The notes under the pieces were generated by a model. It did not search any database, was not told the DNA's origin, and worked only from the letters and a program-made list of their open reading frames with translations. A DNA stretch of 64,000 nt from assembly GCF_003057885.1 (NCBI RefSeq), contig NZ_QAGK01000008.1, forward strand, positions 1 through 64,000, written 5' to 3'. Positions 46,365 to 55,168 of the stretch are shown one piece after another (position 1 is the first letter of the stretch; every line of letters starts with the position of its first letter). The position numbers and the translations under genes were made by a program. Origin of the DNA: Oceaniglobus ichthyenteri (GTDB lineage Bacteria; Pseudomonadota; Alphaproteobacteria; Rhodobacterales; Rhodobacteraceae).

Positions 46365-47108
46365 TCAGCCAGACCACCCGCCGTCGATGATGTGGTGCTG
46401 TCCGGTGGTGAATCCGCTTTCGTCACTGGCCAGATACACCACCAGCGCGGCGATTTCTTCGGCCTTGGCGATCCGGCCCATGGGCTGGCGCGCCACGAAT
46501 GCTTTCATCGCGGCCTCGTAATCGCCGGTGGCCTGCAACCGTTCGTGCAACGAGGGTGATTCGACGGTGCCCGGGCAGATCGCGTTACAGCGGATGCCAC
46601 GGGTGATATATTCAATTGCCACCGATTTGGTCAGGCCCAGAACCGCCGCTTTTGTGGTGCCGTAAACAAACCGGTTGGGCGCGCCGATGATGGATGAACA
46701 GGCCGACGCCATGTTGATGATGCTGCCGTTTCCACGCTCCAGCATGCCGGGAATGGCGGCCTGAATCATCCGAAACTGCGACCGAACGTTCAGATTGAAT
46801 GCGAAATCCCATTCGTCCTCGGTACAGGTTTCCACGGTGTTGGAATGCACGAATCCGGCACAGTTGAACAACACATCCGGTTTCGCCCGCGCCACACCTT
46901 CCTTGATCGATTCGGCGTCCATCGCGTTCAGAACAAAGGTTTCGATGTTGTCGTGGCCTTCGCCCGCCAGCGCGGTCAGGGCCTCTTCGTTGACATCTGT
47001 GGCGATGACATGGGCGCCTTCCGCGGCCATCGCCAGGGCCGAAGCCCGGCCGATTCCCTGGCCAGCGGCGGTGATAAGGGCGCGTTTTCCTGCAAGGCGG
47101 TTGGTCAT
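46365..47108 (-). CDS. Short-chain dehydrogenase (2-keto-3-deoxy-fuconate dehydrogenase-like)
   Basis: The protein has 247 residues. The cofactor motif is TAAGQGIG, the active site is YGTTKAAV (YxxxK) with NMASACSS, and the end is a usual SDR C-terminus (GQHHIIDGGWSG). It resembles BDH2/DHRS6-type SDRs, a group that also includes 2-keto-3-deoxy-L-fuconate dehydrogenases. In this operon it would oxidise the keto-deoxy acid before the hydrolase step. AGAGGA precedes ATG 47108. It is the first gene of the operon and is divergent from the beta-hydroxyacid dehydrogenase gene. Confidence 0.85.
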   Translation of the reverse strand: MTNRLAGKRALITAAGQGIGRASALAMAAEGAHVIATDVNEEALTALAGEGHDNIETFVLNAMDAESIKEGVARAKPDVLFNCAGFVHSNTVETCTEDEWDFAFNLNVRSQFRMIQAAIPGMLERGNGSIINMASACSSIIGAPNRFVYGTTKAAVLGLTKSVAIEYITRGIRCNAICPGTVESPSLHERLQATGDYEAAMKAFVARQPMGRIAKAEEIAALVVYLASDESGFTTGQHHIIDGGWSG

Positions 47109-47210
47109 GGCAAAATCCTCTGGTTTGGTGCGGGGCGGCCGAAAGTCGGTGTTTGGCCGCACAAAAAGCCGATGTTATCGTTAAATTGGGGCCTGTTGCC
47201 AGGCGCATGA

Positions 47211-47222
47211 ACATACTAGTGT
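47211..47222. promoter_or_regulatory. Palindromic site in the divergent promoter region of the sugar-acid island
   Basis: ACATACTAGTGT is a near-perfect inverted repeat (10 of 12 positions) centred on ACTAGT. It lies about 100 bases from both divergent starts (47108 and 47317). It could be an operator for a GntR- or LacI-type regulator. No such regulator is in the window, and the LysR gene at 41.6-42.5 kb would need a T-N11-A site instead. Confidence 0.3.
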
Positions 47223-47316
47223 CCCGAGAAATCCGCCGGATCAAGGGCAATGTTTGGCTTTGCCCCTCTTGCGGTCCACGATCAGCCGCGCCGCGATGGC
47301 CGCCCAGGAATAAGGA

Positions 47317-48210
47317 ATGACACAGATGAGCACCTTGAAAATCGCCCTGTTGGGAACTGGCCTGATGGGCGCGCCAATGTCGCGCAACCTGCTAAAGGCG
47401 GGGTATGCGCTATCGGTCTGGAACCGCAGCCGCGCCAAGGCCGACCCATTGGCCGAGGCAGGCGCAACCGTCTGTGACACGGCGGTTCAGGCGGTGACAG
47501 GGGCCGATGTGGTGATCACAATGCTCAGCAATGGTGGCGTGGTGGGGGATTTGGTGAACGATGCCGCCCTGACGTCGGCCATGGCCAAGGGCGCGATCTG
47601 GCTCGACATGTCGTCGATCAAACCGGAAGAGGCCCGCACCCATGCCGCCCACCTGTCCGACCTCGGCATCGGCCATCTGGACGCGCCGGTGTCCGGCGGC
47701 ACCAAAGGTGCGCAAGAGGCGAGCCTGGCGATCATGGTGGGCGGTGACAGCGCCACATTTGAAAAGGCGGCGCCCGTCTTTGGCGCCATGGGCCGCGCCG
47801 TTCATGTGGGGCCCAGCGGGTCAGGACAGCTCAGCAAACTGGCCAATCAGGCGATTGTTGCGGTCACCATTGCCGCTGTGGCCGAAGCAATGCTGTTGGT
47901 GCGCCAGGGCGGCGCCGACCCCGCGGCGGTGCGCGCCGCGCTCAAGGGCGGATTTGCAGACAGCGTGATCTTGCAACAGCATGGCGAGCGGATGACAACC
48001 GGCAATTTTGCCCCCGGCGGTCTAAGCAAAATGCAACTGAAAGACCTGAACAACCTGTTGGAAGAGGCCGATCATCTGAATCTGACCCTGCCTGCCTCGC
48101 AACAGGCGCGCGACCGGTTTGATACCTATTGCGCCGAAATGGGCGGCGCAGATCTTGATCATTCCGGGCTGTTTCAGGAATTGCTCGCCCGGAACAAACT
48201 ATCAGACTAG
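47317..48210 (+). CDS. Beta-hydroxyacid dehydrogenase (HIBADH/GarR family), first copy
   Basis: The protein has 297 residues (294 from ATG 47326, which has AAGGAA well placed). It has GTGLMGAPMSRNL for NAD(P), the substrate loop DAPVSGGTKGAQ, and the catalytic Lys in GQLSKLANQ. This is the tartronate-semialdehyde/3-hydroxyisobutyrate type. In this island it may reduce or oxidise a C3-C4 hydroxyacid. It is the first gene of the rightward operon. Confidence 0.88.
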   Translation: MTQMSTLKIALLGTGLMGAPMSRNLLKAGYALSVWNRSRAKADPLAEAGATVCDTAVQAVTGADVVITMLSNGGVVGDLVNDAALTSAMAKGAIWLDMSSIKPEEARTHAAHLSDLGIGHLDAPVSGGTKGAQEASLAIMVGGDSATFEKAAPVFGAMGRAVHVGPSGSGQLSKLANQAIVAVTIAAVAEAMLLVRQGGADPAAVRAALKGGFADSVILQQHGERMTTGNFAPGGLSKMQLKDLNNLLEEADHLNLTLPASQQARDRFDTYCAEMGGADLDHSGLFQELLARNKLSD

Positions 48211-48364
48211 GCGGCAAAGCGTTTCATGCCGATCAGACTACGGCGGATGCATGATTGGTTTTGTCATGCGCCGCCACTCACCTTCTGGAATTTCCGATAC
48301 TGTTGATTTATCCGCTGTTCCCATCAATCCTGCTGTCATGCTCCACAAAAAAAAGGGTCGCGCT

Positions 48365-49867
48365 ATGTCCGATTTCATACGACTTGATGCCGATGATAAT
48401 GTCGTCACGGCCACCCGCAGCCTGGCCGTGGGCCATGATATCGAGGGGGTGAAAACCACCGCGTTGATCCCGACAGGGCACAAGATTGCCACCAAGGCCA
48501 TCGCCAAGGGCGCACAAATTCGCAAATATGCACAGTTCATCGGCCTGGCCAGCGAGGATATCGCGCCCGGCGCCCATGTGCACACCCACAACACCGAATT
48601 TCGCGCCACATCGGTCGATTATGAATTTGCCACCGATATGCGCCCCGTAACCCCGGCCACGGGCGATACATTCATGGGATACCGCCGTGAAAACGGCAGC
48701 GTCGGCACCCGCAACTATATCGCTATTGTCACCTCGGTGAATTGTTCGGCCACGGCGGCGCGGCGCATTGCCGATGCGTTTGGCCCCGAAGAATTGGCCG
48801 CCTATCCCAATGTTGATGGGGTGGTGGCGTTTGTTCATGGCACGGGCTGTGGCATGGCGGGCGATGGCGATGGGTTTGAGGCGCTGCAACGGGTGATGTG
48901 GGGCTATGCCCGCCACCCCAACCATGCGGGCGTTTTGATGGTGGGTCTGGGGTGCGAGATGAACCAGATCGATTGGTTGTTGGATGCCTGGGGGTTAAAA
49001 CAAGGCCCGACATTTCAGGCAATGAACATTCAGGGCGTCGCCGGTTTGCGCAAAACCATTGAAATGGGCGTGGAAAAGGTGCGCGCCATGCTGCCCATCG
49101 CCAACGAGGCCCGGCGTGTGGAATGCCCGGTGTCCGAGCTGAAGGTCGCGCTGCAATGTGGCGGATCGGACGCCTGGAGCGGAATCACCGCCAACCCCGC
49201 GCTTGGCTATGCCTGCGATCTGCTTGCGGCCCAAGGGGGCACCGGGGTTCTGGCCGAAACGCCGGAAATTTACGGGGCCGAACATCTTTTGACCCGGCGC
49301 GCCGTTGACCAGGCCACGGGCGAAAAGCTGATCGGGCTGATCGAGTGGTGGAAGGATTACACCGCCCGCAACAAAGGCAGCATGGACAACAACCCAAGTC
49401 CGGGAAACAAAAAGGGCGGGCTGACCACGATTTTGGAAAAATCCCTGGGCGCGGCGGCCAAGGGCGGCACATCGCCTCTGACCGGCGTGTATAAATACGC
49501 CGAACAGGTCACGGCAAAGGGATTCACCTTCATGGATTCGCCCGGCTACGATCCGGCCAGCGTGACCGGCCAGATCGCCGGGGGCTGTAACGTGGTGGTG
49601 TTCACCACCGGACGTGGCAGTGCCTTTGGCAGCAAACCCGCCCCGACAATCAAGGTGGCAACAAATTCGGAAATGTACCGCCGGATGAGCGAAGACATGG
49701 ATATAAACGCCGGTGAAATGCTGACCGATGGTGTCAGCATCGAACAAAAGGGCCGCGAGATTTACGATATGATCCTGCGCGTGGCCAGCGGCGAGGCCAG
49801 CAAATCCGAAGCACAAGGTTTGGGCGATTACGAATTTGTTCCATGGCAAATCGGGGCGGTGATGTGA
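48365..49867 (+). CDS. UxaA-family altronate/galactarate-type dehydratase (SAF + UxaA)
   Basis: The protein has 500 residues. The first 90 residues form an SAF domain (ALIPTGHKIATKAIAKGAQI) as in UxaA and GarD N-termini, and the rest is a UxaA/GarD catalytic part (TSVNCSATAARRIAD, HGTGCGM, GGSDAWSGITANPALGYA). These iron-dependent enzymes dehydrate altronate, galactarate or similar acids to keto-deoxy acids. AAGGG precedes ATG 48365. ATG 48338 is an alternative start. The exact sugar acid is not determined. Confidence 0.87.
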   Translation: MSDFIRLDADDNVVTATRSLAVGHDIEGVKTTALIPTGHKIATKAIAKGAQIRKYAQFIGLASEDIAPGAHVHTHNTEFRATSVDYEFATDMRPVTPATGDTFMGYRRENGSVGTRNYIAIVTSVNCSATAARRIADAFGPEELAAYPNVDGVVAFVHGTGCGMAGDGDGFEALQRVMWGYARHPNHAGVLMVGLGCEMNQIDWLLDAWGLKQGPTFQAMNIQGVAGLRKTIEMGVEKVRAMLPIANEARRVECPVSELKVALQCGGSDAWSGITANPALGYACDLLAAQGGTGVLAETPEIYGAEHLLTRRAVDQATGEKLIGLIEWWKDYTARNKGSMDNNPSPGNKKGGLTTILEKSLGAAAKGGTSPLTGVYKYAEQVTAKGFTFMDSPGYDPASVTGQIAGGCNVVVFTTGRGSAFGSKPAPTIKVATNSEMYRRMSEDMDINAGEMLTDGVSIEQKGREIYDMILRVASGEASKSEAQGLGDYEFVPWQIGAVM

Positions 49868-50862
49868 AAAGGATCGGTGTTGTCGGCCTGGGCCTGATCG
49901 GATCGCGCCATGCCAGGGTGGTATTGGATCATCCCGGCGCGGAATTGGCGGCGGTGATTGATCCCGATGCCGGGTTGCGCGCGGGATATGATGCACCGGG
50001 GTTTGGCGATCTGGCCGATGTCGATGTACCGCTGGATGGGGTGATTTTGGCCACGCCTTCGGCGCTGCATGCCGATCATGCCTGTGTGGCTTTGGCGCGG
50101 GGTTGGCCCTGTATCGTGGAAAAGCCATTGGCGTCGGATCTGGCGGGGGCTGACCGTATTGTCGCGGCCCAGGCTGAAACCGGCCTGCCGGTGCTGACCG
50201 GGCATCACCGCCGTTATCACAACAGCGTGCAGGAATTGCGCGATATGGTGCAGGGCGGCGCGATTGGTACGGCGGTGATGGCCACGGATATCTGGGGGAT
50301 GAAAAAGCCCGATCCGTATTTTGATACCTGGCGCAAGGGCGCCGATGGATCGCCGGTGATGATCAATATGGTGCATGACATTGACACGCTGCGCTTTGTG
50401 CTGGGCGATGTGGCCGAGGTGCAGGCGATGGGTGGCGCGTGCCTGCGCGGGGCTGACCGGGTGGAAAGCGGCATTCTGGCGCTGCGGTTTGCAAATGGGG
50501 CGGTGGCCAGCATCGCCTTTTCCGACAACACGCCCAGCCCTTGGGGGTTTGAGGCGGGCACAGGCGAGAATTTCAATATCGCCACCACCGGGCAGGATAT
50601 GCTGTTTATCACCGGCACCAAAGGCGCGGTTTCATTTCCGTCGCTCACCCTGTGGCGCGGCGCAACGGATTGGTCACAGGCCCCGACGCCACAGGTGCAA
50701 CAGGCCGCGCCCACCGTCCCCCTTGTGGCGCAGCTGACCCATTTTCTGGCGGTGATTGACGGCACCGAACCGCCATTGATCGACGCACGCGATGCCCGTG
50801 AAACCCTGGCCGTGACATTGGCCGCCCAAGCGGCGTTGGAACGTCAGATGGGGGTGGCATGA
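49864..50862 (+). CDS. Gfo/Idh/MocA-family oxidoreductase
   Basis: The protein has about 332 residues from GTG 49864, which overlaps the UxaA-family stop (GTGA); ATG 49843 would add 7 residues. It has the NAD Rossmann start RIGVVGLGLIGSRHARV, the EKPLAS motif with the catalytic Lys, and GHHRRYH. Members oxidise or reduce sugars and inositols. It lies between the UxaA-type and AroE-like genes in a tightly packed operon. Confidence 0.87.
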   Translation: MKRIGVVGLGLIGSRHARVVLDHPGAELAAVIDPDAGLRAGYDAPGFGDLADVDVPLDGVILATPSALHADHACVALARGWPCIVEKPLASDLAGADRIVAAQAETGLPVLTGHHRRYHNSVQELRDMVQGGAIGTAVMATDIWGMKKPDPYFDTWRKGADGSPVMINMVHDIDTLRFVLGDVAEVQAMGGACLRGADRVESGILALRFANGAVASIAFSDNTPSPWGFEAGTGENFNIATTGQDMLFITGTKGAVSFPSLTLWRGATDWSQAPTPQVQQAAPTVPLVAQLTHFLAVIDGTEPPLIDARDARETLAVTLAAQAALERQMGVA

Positions 50863-51701
50863 CCACATTGCGCGCCGGATTGATTGGCGCCCATATCAGC
50901 CGCACGCGCCTGCCAGCGGCGCTAAAAATCATGTGCGATCATGCGGGGTTGGCTTTGGATTTTACCCTGTTCGATACTGCCACTCTCAAAGATTTCGATT
51001 TTGAAGATACCCTGACCTTGGCCCGCGCCGATGGCTGGGGCGGGATGAGCATTACCCACCCGTTCAAAACCCGCGCGCGTGCGTTTGCCAGTACCGGCAT
51101 GGCGGATAATGTGGCGCATCTGGCGGCGTGCAATACATTGGTGTTTGATAGCCCCCTGCGCGGATACAACACCGATTACACCGGATTTCTGGCGGCATTC
51201 ACCGAGCGCGGCCAAAAACCGGGCCGGGTGGTGATGATGGGGGCGGGCGGCGTGGCACAGGCCTTGGCACCGGCGCTGATTGAACTGGGCGCCAGCGAAC
51301 TGGTGATCTGCGATCGCGACACGGCGCGCGCCGCCGCCCTGGCCGCCACATCGGGCGGGCGGGCGATCACGCCACAGGATGCGCCGGATCTGATTGTTGC
51401 CGCTGATGGGCTGGTCAATGCCACGCCTTTGGGCATGGCCGAATATCCGGGCAGCGCGTTTGAACCGGCCCTGATCGGGGGGCAAGCTTGGGCCTTTGAT
51501 GCTGTCTATACCCCGACGCACACTGCGTTTCTGACAGCAGCAGACAGGGCCGGCCTGCATTGCATCACCGGTTTTGATCTGTTTCGCGCCATGGCCGTGC
51601 GCAGTTTTGAAGCCTACACAGGCCTCACCGTGCCCTTGGCTGATATTTTACCACAGCTTGACGCGCTCAAACCCCGCCAAACCGGGCATAAAACAACATA
51701 A
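50859..51701 (+). CDS. Shikimate dehydrogenase-like protein (AroE family)
   Basis: The protein has 280 residues and is coupled to the upstream gene by ATGA. The catalytic Lys (K70 in ITHPFK) and Asp (D106 in NTDYTGF) are conserved, and the NAD(P) motif is GAGGVAQALAPAL. The substrate-binding SxSP motif of true AroE is replaced by ISRTRLP near residue 13. It resembles quinate/shikimate-type paralogues that work in catabolism. The setting within a sugar-acid operon supports a catabolic role, not aromatic biosynthesis. Confidence 0.83.
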   Translation: MTTLRAGLIGAHISRTRLPAALKIMCDHAGLALDFTLFDTATLKDFDFEDTLTLARADGWGGMSITHPFKTRARAFASTGMADNVAHLAACNTLVFDSPLRGYNTDYTGFLAAFTERGQKPGRVVMMGAGGVAQALAPALIELGASELVICDRDTARAAALAATSGGRAITPQDAPDLIVAADGLVNATPLGMAEYPGSAFEPALIGGQAWAFDAVYTPTHTAFLTAADRAGLHCITGFDLFRAMAVRSFEAYTGLTVPLADILPQLDALKPRQTGHKTT

Positions 51702-51716
51702 AACAGGAGAGTCCCC

Positions 51717-52595
51717 ATGACAAAAATCGGATTTATCGGCCTTGGCCTTATGGGCGCGGCAATGGTGCAGCGGTTACAGGATCGCGGCCACGCCTTGACC
51801 GTATTAGGTAACAAAACCCGCACGCGCATCGACGAAGCGGTGAAAAACGGCGCGACCGAGGCGAAAACCGCCCGCGAATTGGCCGCCGCCAGCGATATCG
51901 TGATGCTGTGCATGGGCACATCCGAACAGGTGGAATCGCGCATGTTGGGCGATGACGGCGTGATCGCGGGCATGAAACCCGGCACGGTGGTGATTGATTT
52001 TGGCACATCCCTGCCGTCTTCAACCGTGATGCTGGGCGAAAAGGTGGCCGCAGCGGGCGGCACATATCTGGATACGCCCCTGGGCCGCACCCCCGACCAC
52101 GCCTATGAGGGCAAGCTGAATATCATGGGTGCGGGCGACAAGGCGGCCTTTGACAAGGTGAAACCGGTGTTGGATGATCTGGGCGAAAACGTGTTTCACC
52201 TGGGCAAACTGGGGTCGGGCCACACTGTCAAACTGATGAACAACTTTTTCGGCATGACCGTGGCCAATGCCATGGCCGAGGCGTTCGCCATGGCCGACAA
52301 GATGGGTGTCGAGCGTAAGATGTTTTACGATGTGGTGTCCGCCGGGCCGCTGCATTCGGGGATGATGGATTTCGTTGCCGCCTATGCCTTGGAAGGTGAC
52401 ACCAGCAAACTGGCCTTTGCCGTGGGCAATGCCAAAAAAGATGTCGGATATTATGCACAGATGGCCAGCGATGCCGGTGTTGAAAGCATGATGAGCGCGT
52501 CCGCCAACAGCGCCATGGCCAAGGCGGTTGATGCCGGATACAGCGATAAAATGGTCTGTGAAATGGTCGATTTCTACGCCGATAAATTCAAATAA
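51717..52595 (+). CDS. Beta-hydroxyacid dehydrogenase family protein, second copy with altered loop
   Basis: The protein has 292 residues. The NAD(P) motif is IGFIGLGLMGAAMVQ, and K and N of LGSGHTVKLMNN are in place. The substrate loop reads DTPLGRTPDHA (residues 119-129), so the S-G-G of GarR/HIBADH enzymes is replaced by G123-R124-T125. A different substrate is likely. AACAGGAGAG precedes ATG 51717. It is the last gene of the rightward operon and ends convergent with the FadH-like gene. Confidence 0.85.
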   Translation: MTKIGFIGLGLMGAAMVQRLQDRGHALTVLGNKTRTRIDEAVKNGATEAKTARELAAASDIVMLCMGTSEQVESRMLGDDGVIAGMKPGTVVIDFGTSLPSSTVMLGEKVAAAGGTYLDTPLGRTPDHAYEGKLNIMGAGDKAAFDKVKPVLDDLGENVFHLGKLGSGHTVKLMNNFFGMTVANAMAEAFAMADKMGVERKMFYDVVSAGPLHSGMMDFVAAYALEGDTSKLAFAVGNAKKDVGYYAQMASDAGVESMMSASANSAMAKAVDAGYSDKMVCEMVDFYADKFK

Positions 52596-52605
52596 ACAGC
52601 CCGCT

Positions 52606-54633
52606 CTAAAGTGTGGCGGCCAGGCGCATACCTTGATCGATCGCGCGCTTGGCATCCAGTTCCGTCGCCACATCAGCCCCGCCAATCACATGATGCGCAA
52701 TCCCCGCCGCCGCCAGATCATCGGCCAAACTACGCTCTGACACCTGACCGGCGCATAAAACCACCGTGTCACAGGCAATCACCTGTGGGTTTTCGCGCGC
52801 CTTGCCGTGGGTGATATGCAAACCGTCCCGGTCAATCCGTTCATAATTCACCCCGCCGATCATCTGCACGCCCTTCATCTGCAACGTCGCGCGATGAATC
52901 CAACCAGTGGTTTTGCCCAAGCGTTTGCCCAGCTTTTCGGCCCTGCGCTGTAACAGGGTGATCTGGCGCGCGGGGGCTTCGGGCTGTGGCCCTTCGGGGC
53001 GTAAACCACCGCGGGTTTCAGCCGGATCGCCAATGCCCCATTCGCTCAGCCAGTCGTTCAGGTTCAAGGTCGGGCTATCCCCCGCTTGGGCCAAATATTC
53101 GGCCACATCAAACCCAATGCCCCCCGCCCCCACAATCGCCACGCGGGCGCCCACATCGGCCCCGCCGCGCAGTACGTCGATATAATTAACCACGTTCGGC
53201 CCCTCCTGTCCGGGAATGGCCGGATCACGGGGCAGAACGCCGGTGGCGATGATAACCTCATCGAACCCGCGCAACATGTCGCGCGTCGCGGTCTGGCCCA
53301 GACGGACCGCGATGCCAGAACCCGCCAGCATGGTTTCATACCATTCGACCAGCCCGTGAAATTCCTCCTTGCCCGGCACCTTGCGCGCCATGTTCAATTG
53401 CCCGCCCACACGGCTGTCTTTGTCAAACAGGGTCACGCGGTGGCCCGCCTCTGCGGCCGTCAGCGCCGCCGCCAACCCCGCAGGCCCGGCGCCGACCACG
53501 GCAATCTTGCGCGGGGCCTGCGCCGGGGAAACCACCAGTTCGGTTTCAAAACAGGCGCGCGGATTGACCAGACAGGATGAGATCTTGCCGCTGAACGTAT
53601 GATCCAGACACGCCTGATTGCAGGCGATACAGGGCGCAATTTCGCGCGCCCGTCCCGCGCGCGCTTTGGCCACGAAATCAGGATCGGCCAGAAACGGGCG
53701 CGCCATGCTCACCATATCGGCGCAACCCTCGGCCAGTATCTGTTCGCCCACCTCAGGCGTGTTGATCCGGTTCGATGTGATCACCGGAATTGCCACTTCG
53801 CCCATCAATTTGCCCGTAACCCAGGAAAACGCCGCCCGGGGCACCGATGTGGCAATGGTGGGCACCCGCGCCTCATGCCATCCGATACCGGTGTTCAACA
53901 TGCTGGCCCCCGCTGCCTCGATCGCCCGCGCCAGGGTCAAAACTTCGTCCCACGTCTGGCCTTCCGGGATAAGGTCGATCATCGACAAGCGGTAAATCAC
54001 GATGAAATCCGCGCCCACCGCCGCGCGTACCCGCCGCACCACCTCAACCGGCAGGCGCATCCGGTTTTCAAACGGGCCGCCCCATTGATCCGTGCGCCTG
54101 TTGGTATGCGTGACCAGAAATTGGTTCAGAAAATACCCCTCACTGCCCATCACCTCCACCCCGTCATACCCGGCCTCGCGCGCCCGCACCGCCGCAGTCA
54201 CGATGTCGGAAATCTGCTTTTCAATCCCTGCGCTGTCCAACGCGCGCGGTCGAAACGGCGAAATCGGGGATTTCACCGCAGACGGGGCCACACACTCGCG
54301 CGTATAGGCATAGCGCCCGGCATGCAAAATCTGCATCGCAATCCGCCCGCCCGCGTCATGAACCCGGTCGGTCACGTGCCGGTGATTGGCAATATCATCG
54401 CCTGAAAACAGCCCCGCCGCACCGGGAAACACACCGCCTTCGGCGTTGGGCGCCATGCCACCCGTCACCATCAGCCCAACGCCGCCGCGCGCCCGAAGCG
54501 CGTAAAACTCCGCCACCCTGTTCCAATCCCGCGTTTCTTCCAGACCGGTGTGCATCGACCCCATCAAGACACGGTTGGGCAGTACAACATGGCCCAGATC
54601 CAGAGGTGTCAAAAGATGCGGATACTCAGTCAT
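52606..54633 (-). CDS. NADH:flavin oxidoreductase, 2,4-dienoyl-CoA reductase type
   Basis: The protein has 675 residues. It has an N-terminal OYE-like FMN barrel (residues 1-330), a 4Fe-4S motif (CIACNQACLDH, then SSCLVNP), and a C-terminal FAD/NAD part (IAVVGAGPAGLAAALTAA; VAIVGAGGIGFDVAEYL). FadH reduces 2,4-dienoyl-CoA during unsaturated fatty-acid breakdown; related enzymes reduce other enones. GGAGAG precedes ATG 54633. The substrate is inferred from family only. Confidence 0.87.
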   Translation of the reverse strand: MTEYPHLLTPLDLGHVVLPNRVLMGSMHTGLEETRDWNRVAEFYALRARGGVGLMVTGGMAPNAEGGVFPGAAGLFSGDDIANHRHVTDRVHDAGGRIAMQILHAGRYAYTRECVAPSAVKSPISPFRPRALDSAGIEKQISDIVTAAVRAREAGYDGVEVMGSEGYFLNQFLVTHTNRRTDQWGGPFENRMRLPVEVVRRVRAAVGADFIVIYRLSMIDLIPEGQTWDEVLTLARAIEAAGASMLNTGIGWHEARVPTIATSVPRAAFSWVTGKLMGEVAIPVITSNRINTPEVGEQILAEGCADMVSMARPFLADPDFVAKARAGRAREIAPCIACNQACLDHTFSGKISSCLVNPRACFETELVVSPAQAPRKIAVVGAGPAGLAAALTAAEAGHRVTLFDKDSRVGGQLNMARKVPGKEEFHGLVEWYETMLAGSGIAVRLGQTATRDMLRGFDEVIIATGVLPRDPAIPGQEGPNVVNYIDVLRGGADVGARVAIVGAGGIGFDVAEYLAQAGDSPTLNLNDWLSEWGIGDPAETRGGLRPEGPQPEAPARQITLLQRRAEKLGKRLGKTTGWIHRATLQMKGVQMIGGVNYERIDRDGLHITHGKARENPQVIACDTVVLCAGQVSERSLADDLAAAGIAHHVIGGADVATELDAKRAIDQGMRLAATL

Positions 54634-54693
54634 GCGAAACTCTCCCGTTGCGCCACAAGCATCGACAATCCATCAGCCCAAGTCACCCCATGT

Positions 54694-54715
54694 CATTTCT
54701 GTTTTTCAAATATCC
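54694..54715. repeat. Dispersed intergenic repeat with GGATATTT core, copy 2
   Basis: This segment is 20/22 identical to 46328-46349. On the minus strand it begins GGATATTTGAAAAACAGAAA. It lies in the gap between the FadH-like gene and the next gene upstream on the minus strand. Confidence 0.55.
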
Positions 54716-54740
54716 TGGGGGTGAATTGCCGCAGGCAAGA

Positions 54741-54755
54741 GGGGGCAACGCCCCC
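54741..54755. terminator. Small hairpin between a hypothetical gene and the FadH-like gene
   Basis: GGGGGC (54741-54746) pairs with GCCCCC (54750-54755) across AAC and is followed by TTTTC on the plus strand. It probably belongs with the nearby GGATATTT repeat as one intergenic module. Confidence 0.45.
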
Positions 54756-54782
54756 TTTTCCCGCCCGCCGCAGGCGCCGCGC

Positions 54783-55151
54783 TCAGGCCGTTTCCACACA
54801 ATGGCGGCGAAACGCCCGTTTCAACATGTCCAACTCGGCGCGCAGTAAATCCATTTCGGCGCGGATATCCGCCTCCAGTGCGTCGCCCATGGCAATGCAG
54901 AACGATCCCAGTTGCACATCACTCCCGGCATCCCGAATCAAAAACGTCTGCACACCGTCCGACAAGGCACCGGCGGGGATCGGAACGAACAGCCGCCATT
55001 GCCCGGCCTCGCCGCTCATCTGCACCCCGTCCAGCGGTGTGTCGTGGTGGGTGACGGCGACATCCGGCGTGCCTGTGCCGCTGATACGGGTTAACGTGCC
55101 TTCCCAAACGCCTTGAAAAATGCGGGTGGTGGTCAGGCGGTATTCAGACAT
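54783..55151 (-). CDS. Hypothetical protein with C-terminal helix
   Basis: The protein has 122 residues. The first 90 residues are predicted to be beta-rich (RLTTTRIFQGVWEGTLTRIS, WRLFVPIPAGALSDGVQTFL), and the last 30 form a charged helix (EADIRAEMDLLRAELDMLKR) that could be a coiled coil. There is no signal peptide. No family is recognised. ATG 55151 has AAAGG upstream. It lies 17 bases after the next upstream gene and is probably cotranscribed with it. Confidence 0.7.
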   Translation of the reverse strand: MSEYRLTTTRIFQGVWEGTLTRISGTGTPDVAVTHHDTPLDGVQMSGEAGQWRLFVPIPAGALSDGVQTFLIRDAGSDVQLGSFCIAMGDALEADIRAEMDLLRAELDMLKRAFRRHCVETA

Positions 55152-55168
55152 GGCTGGCCTTTCAGTGA

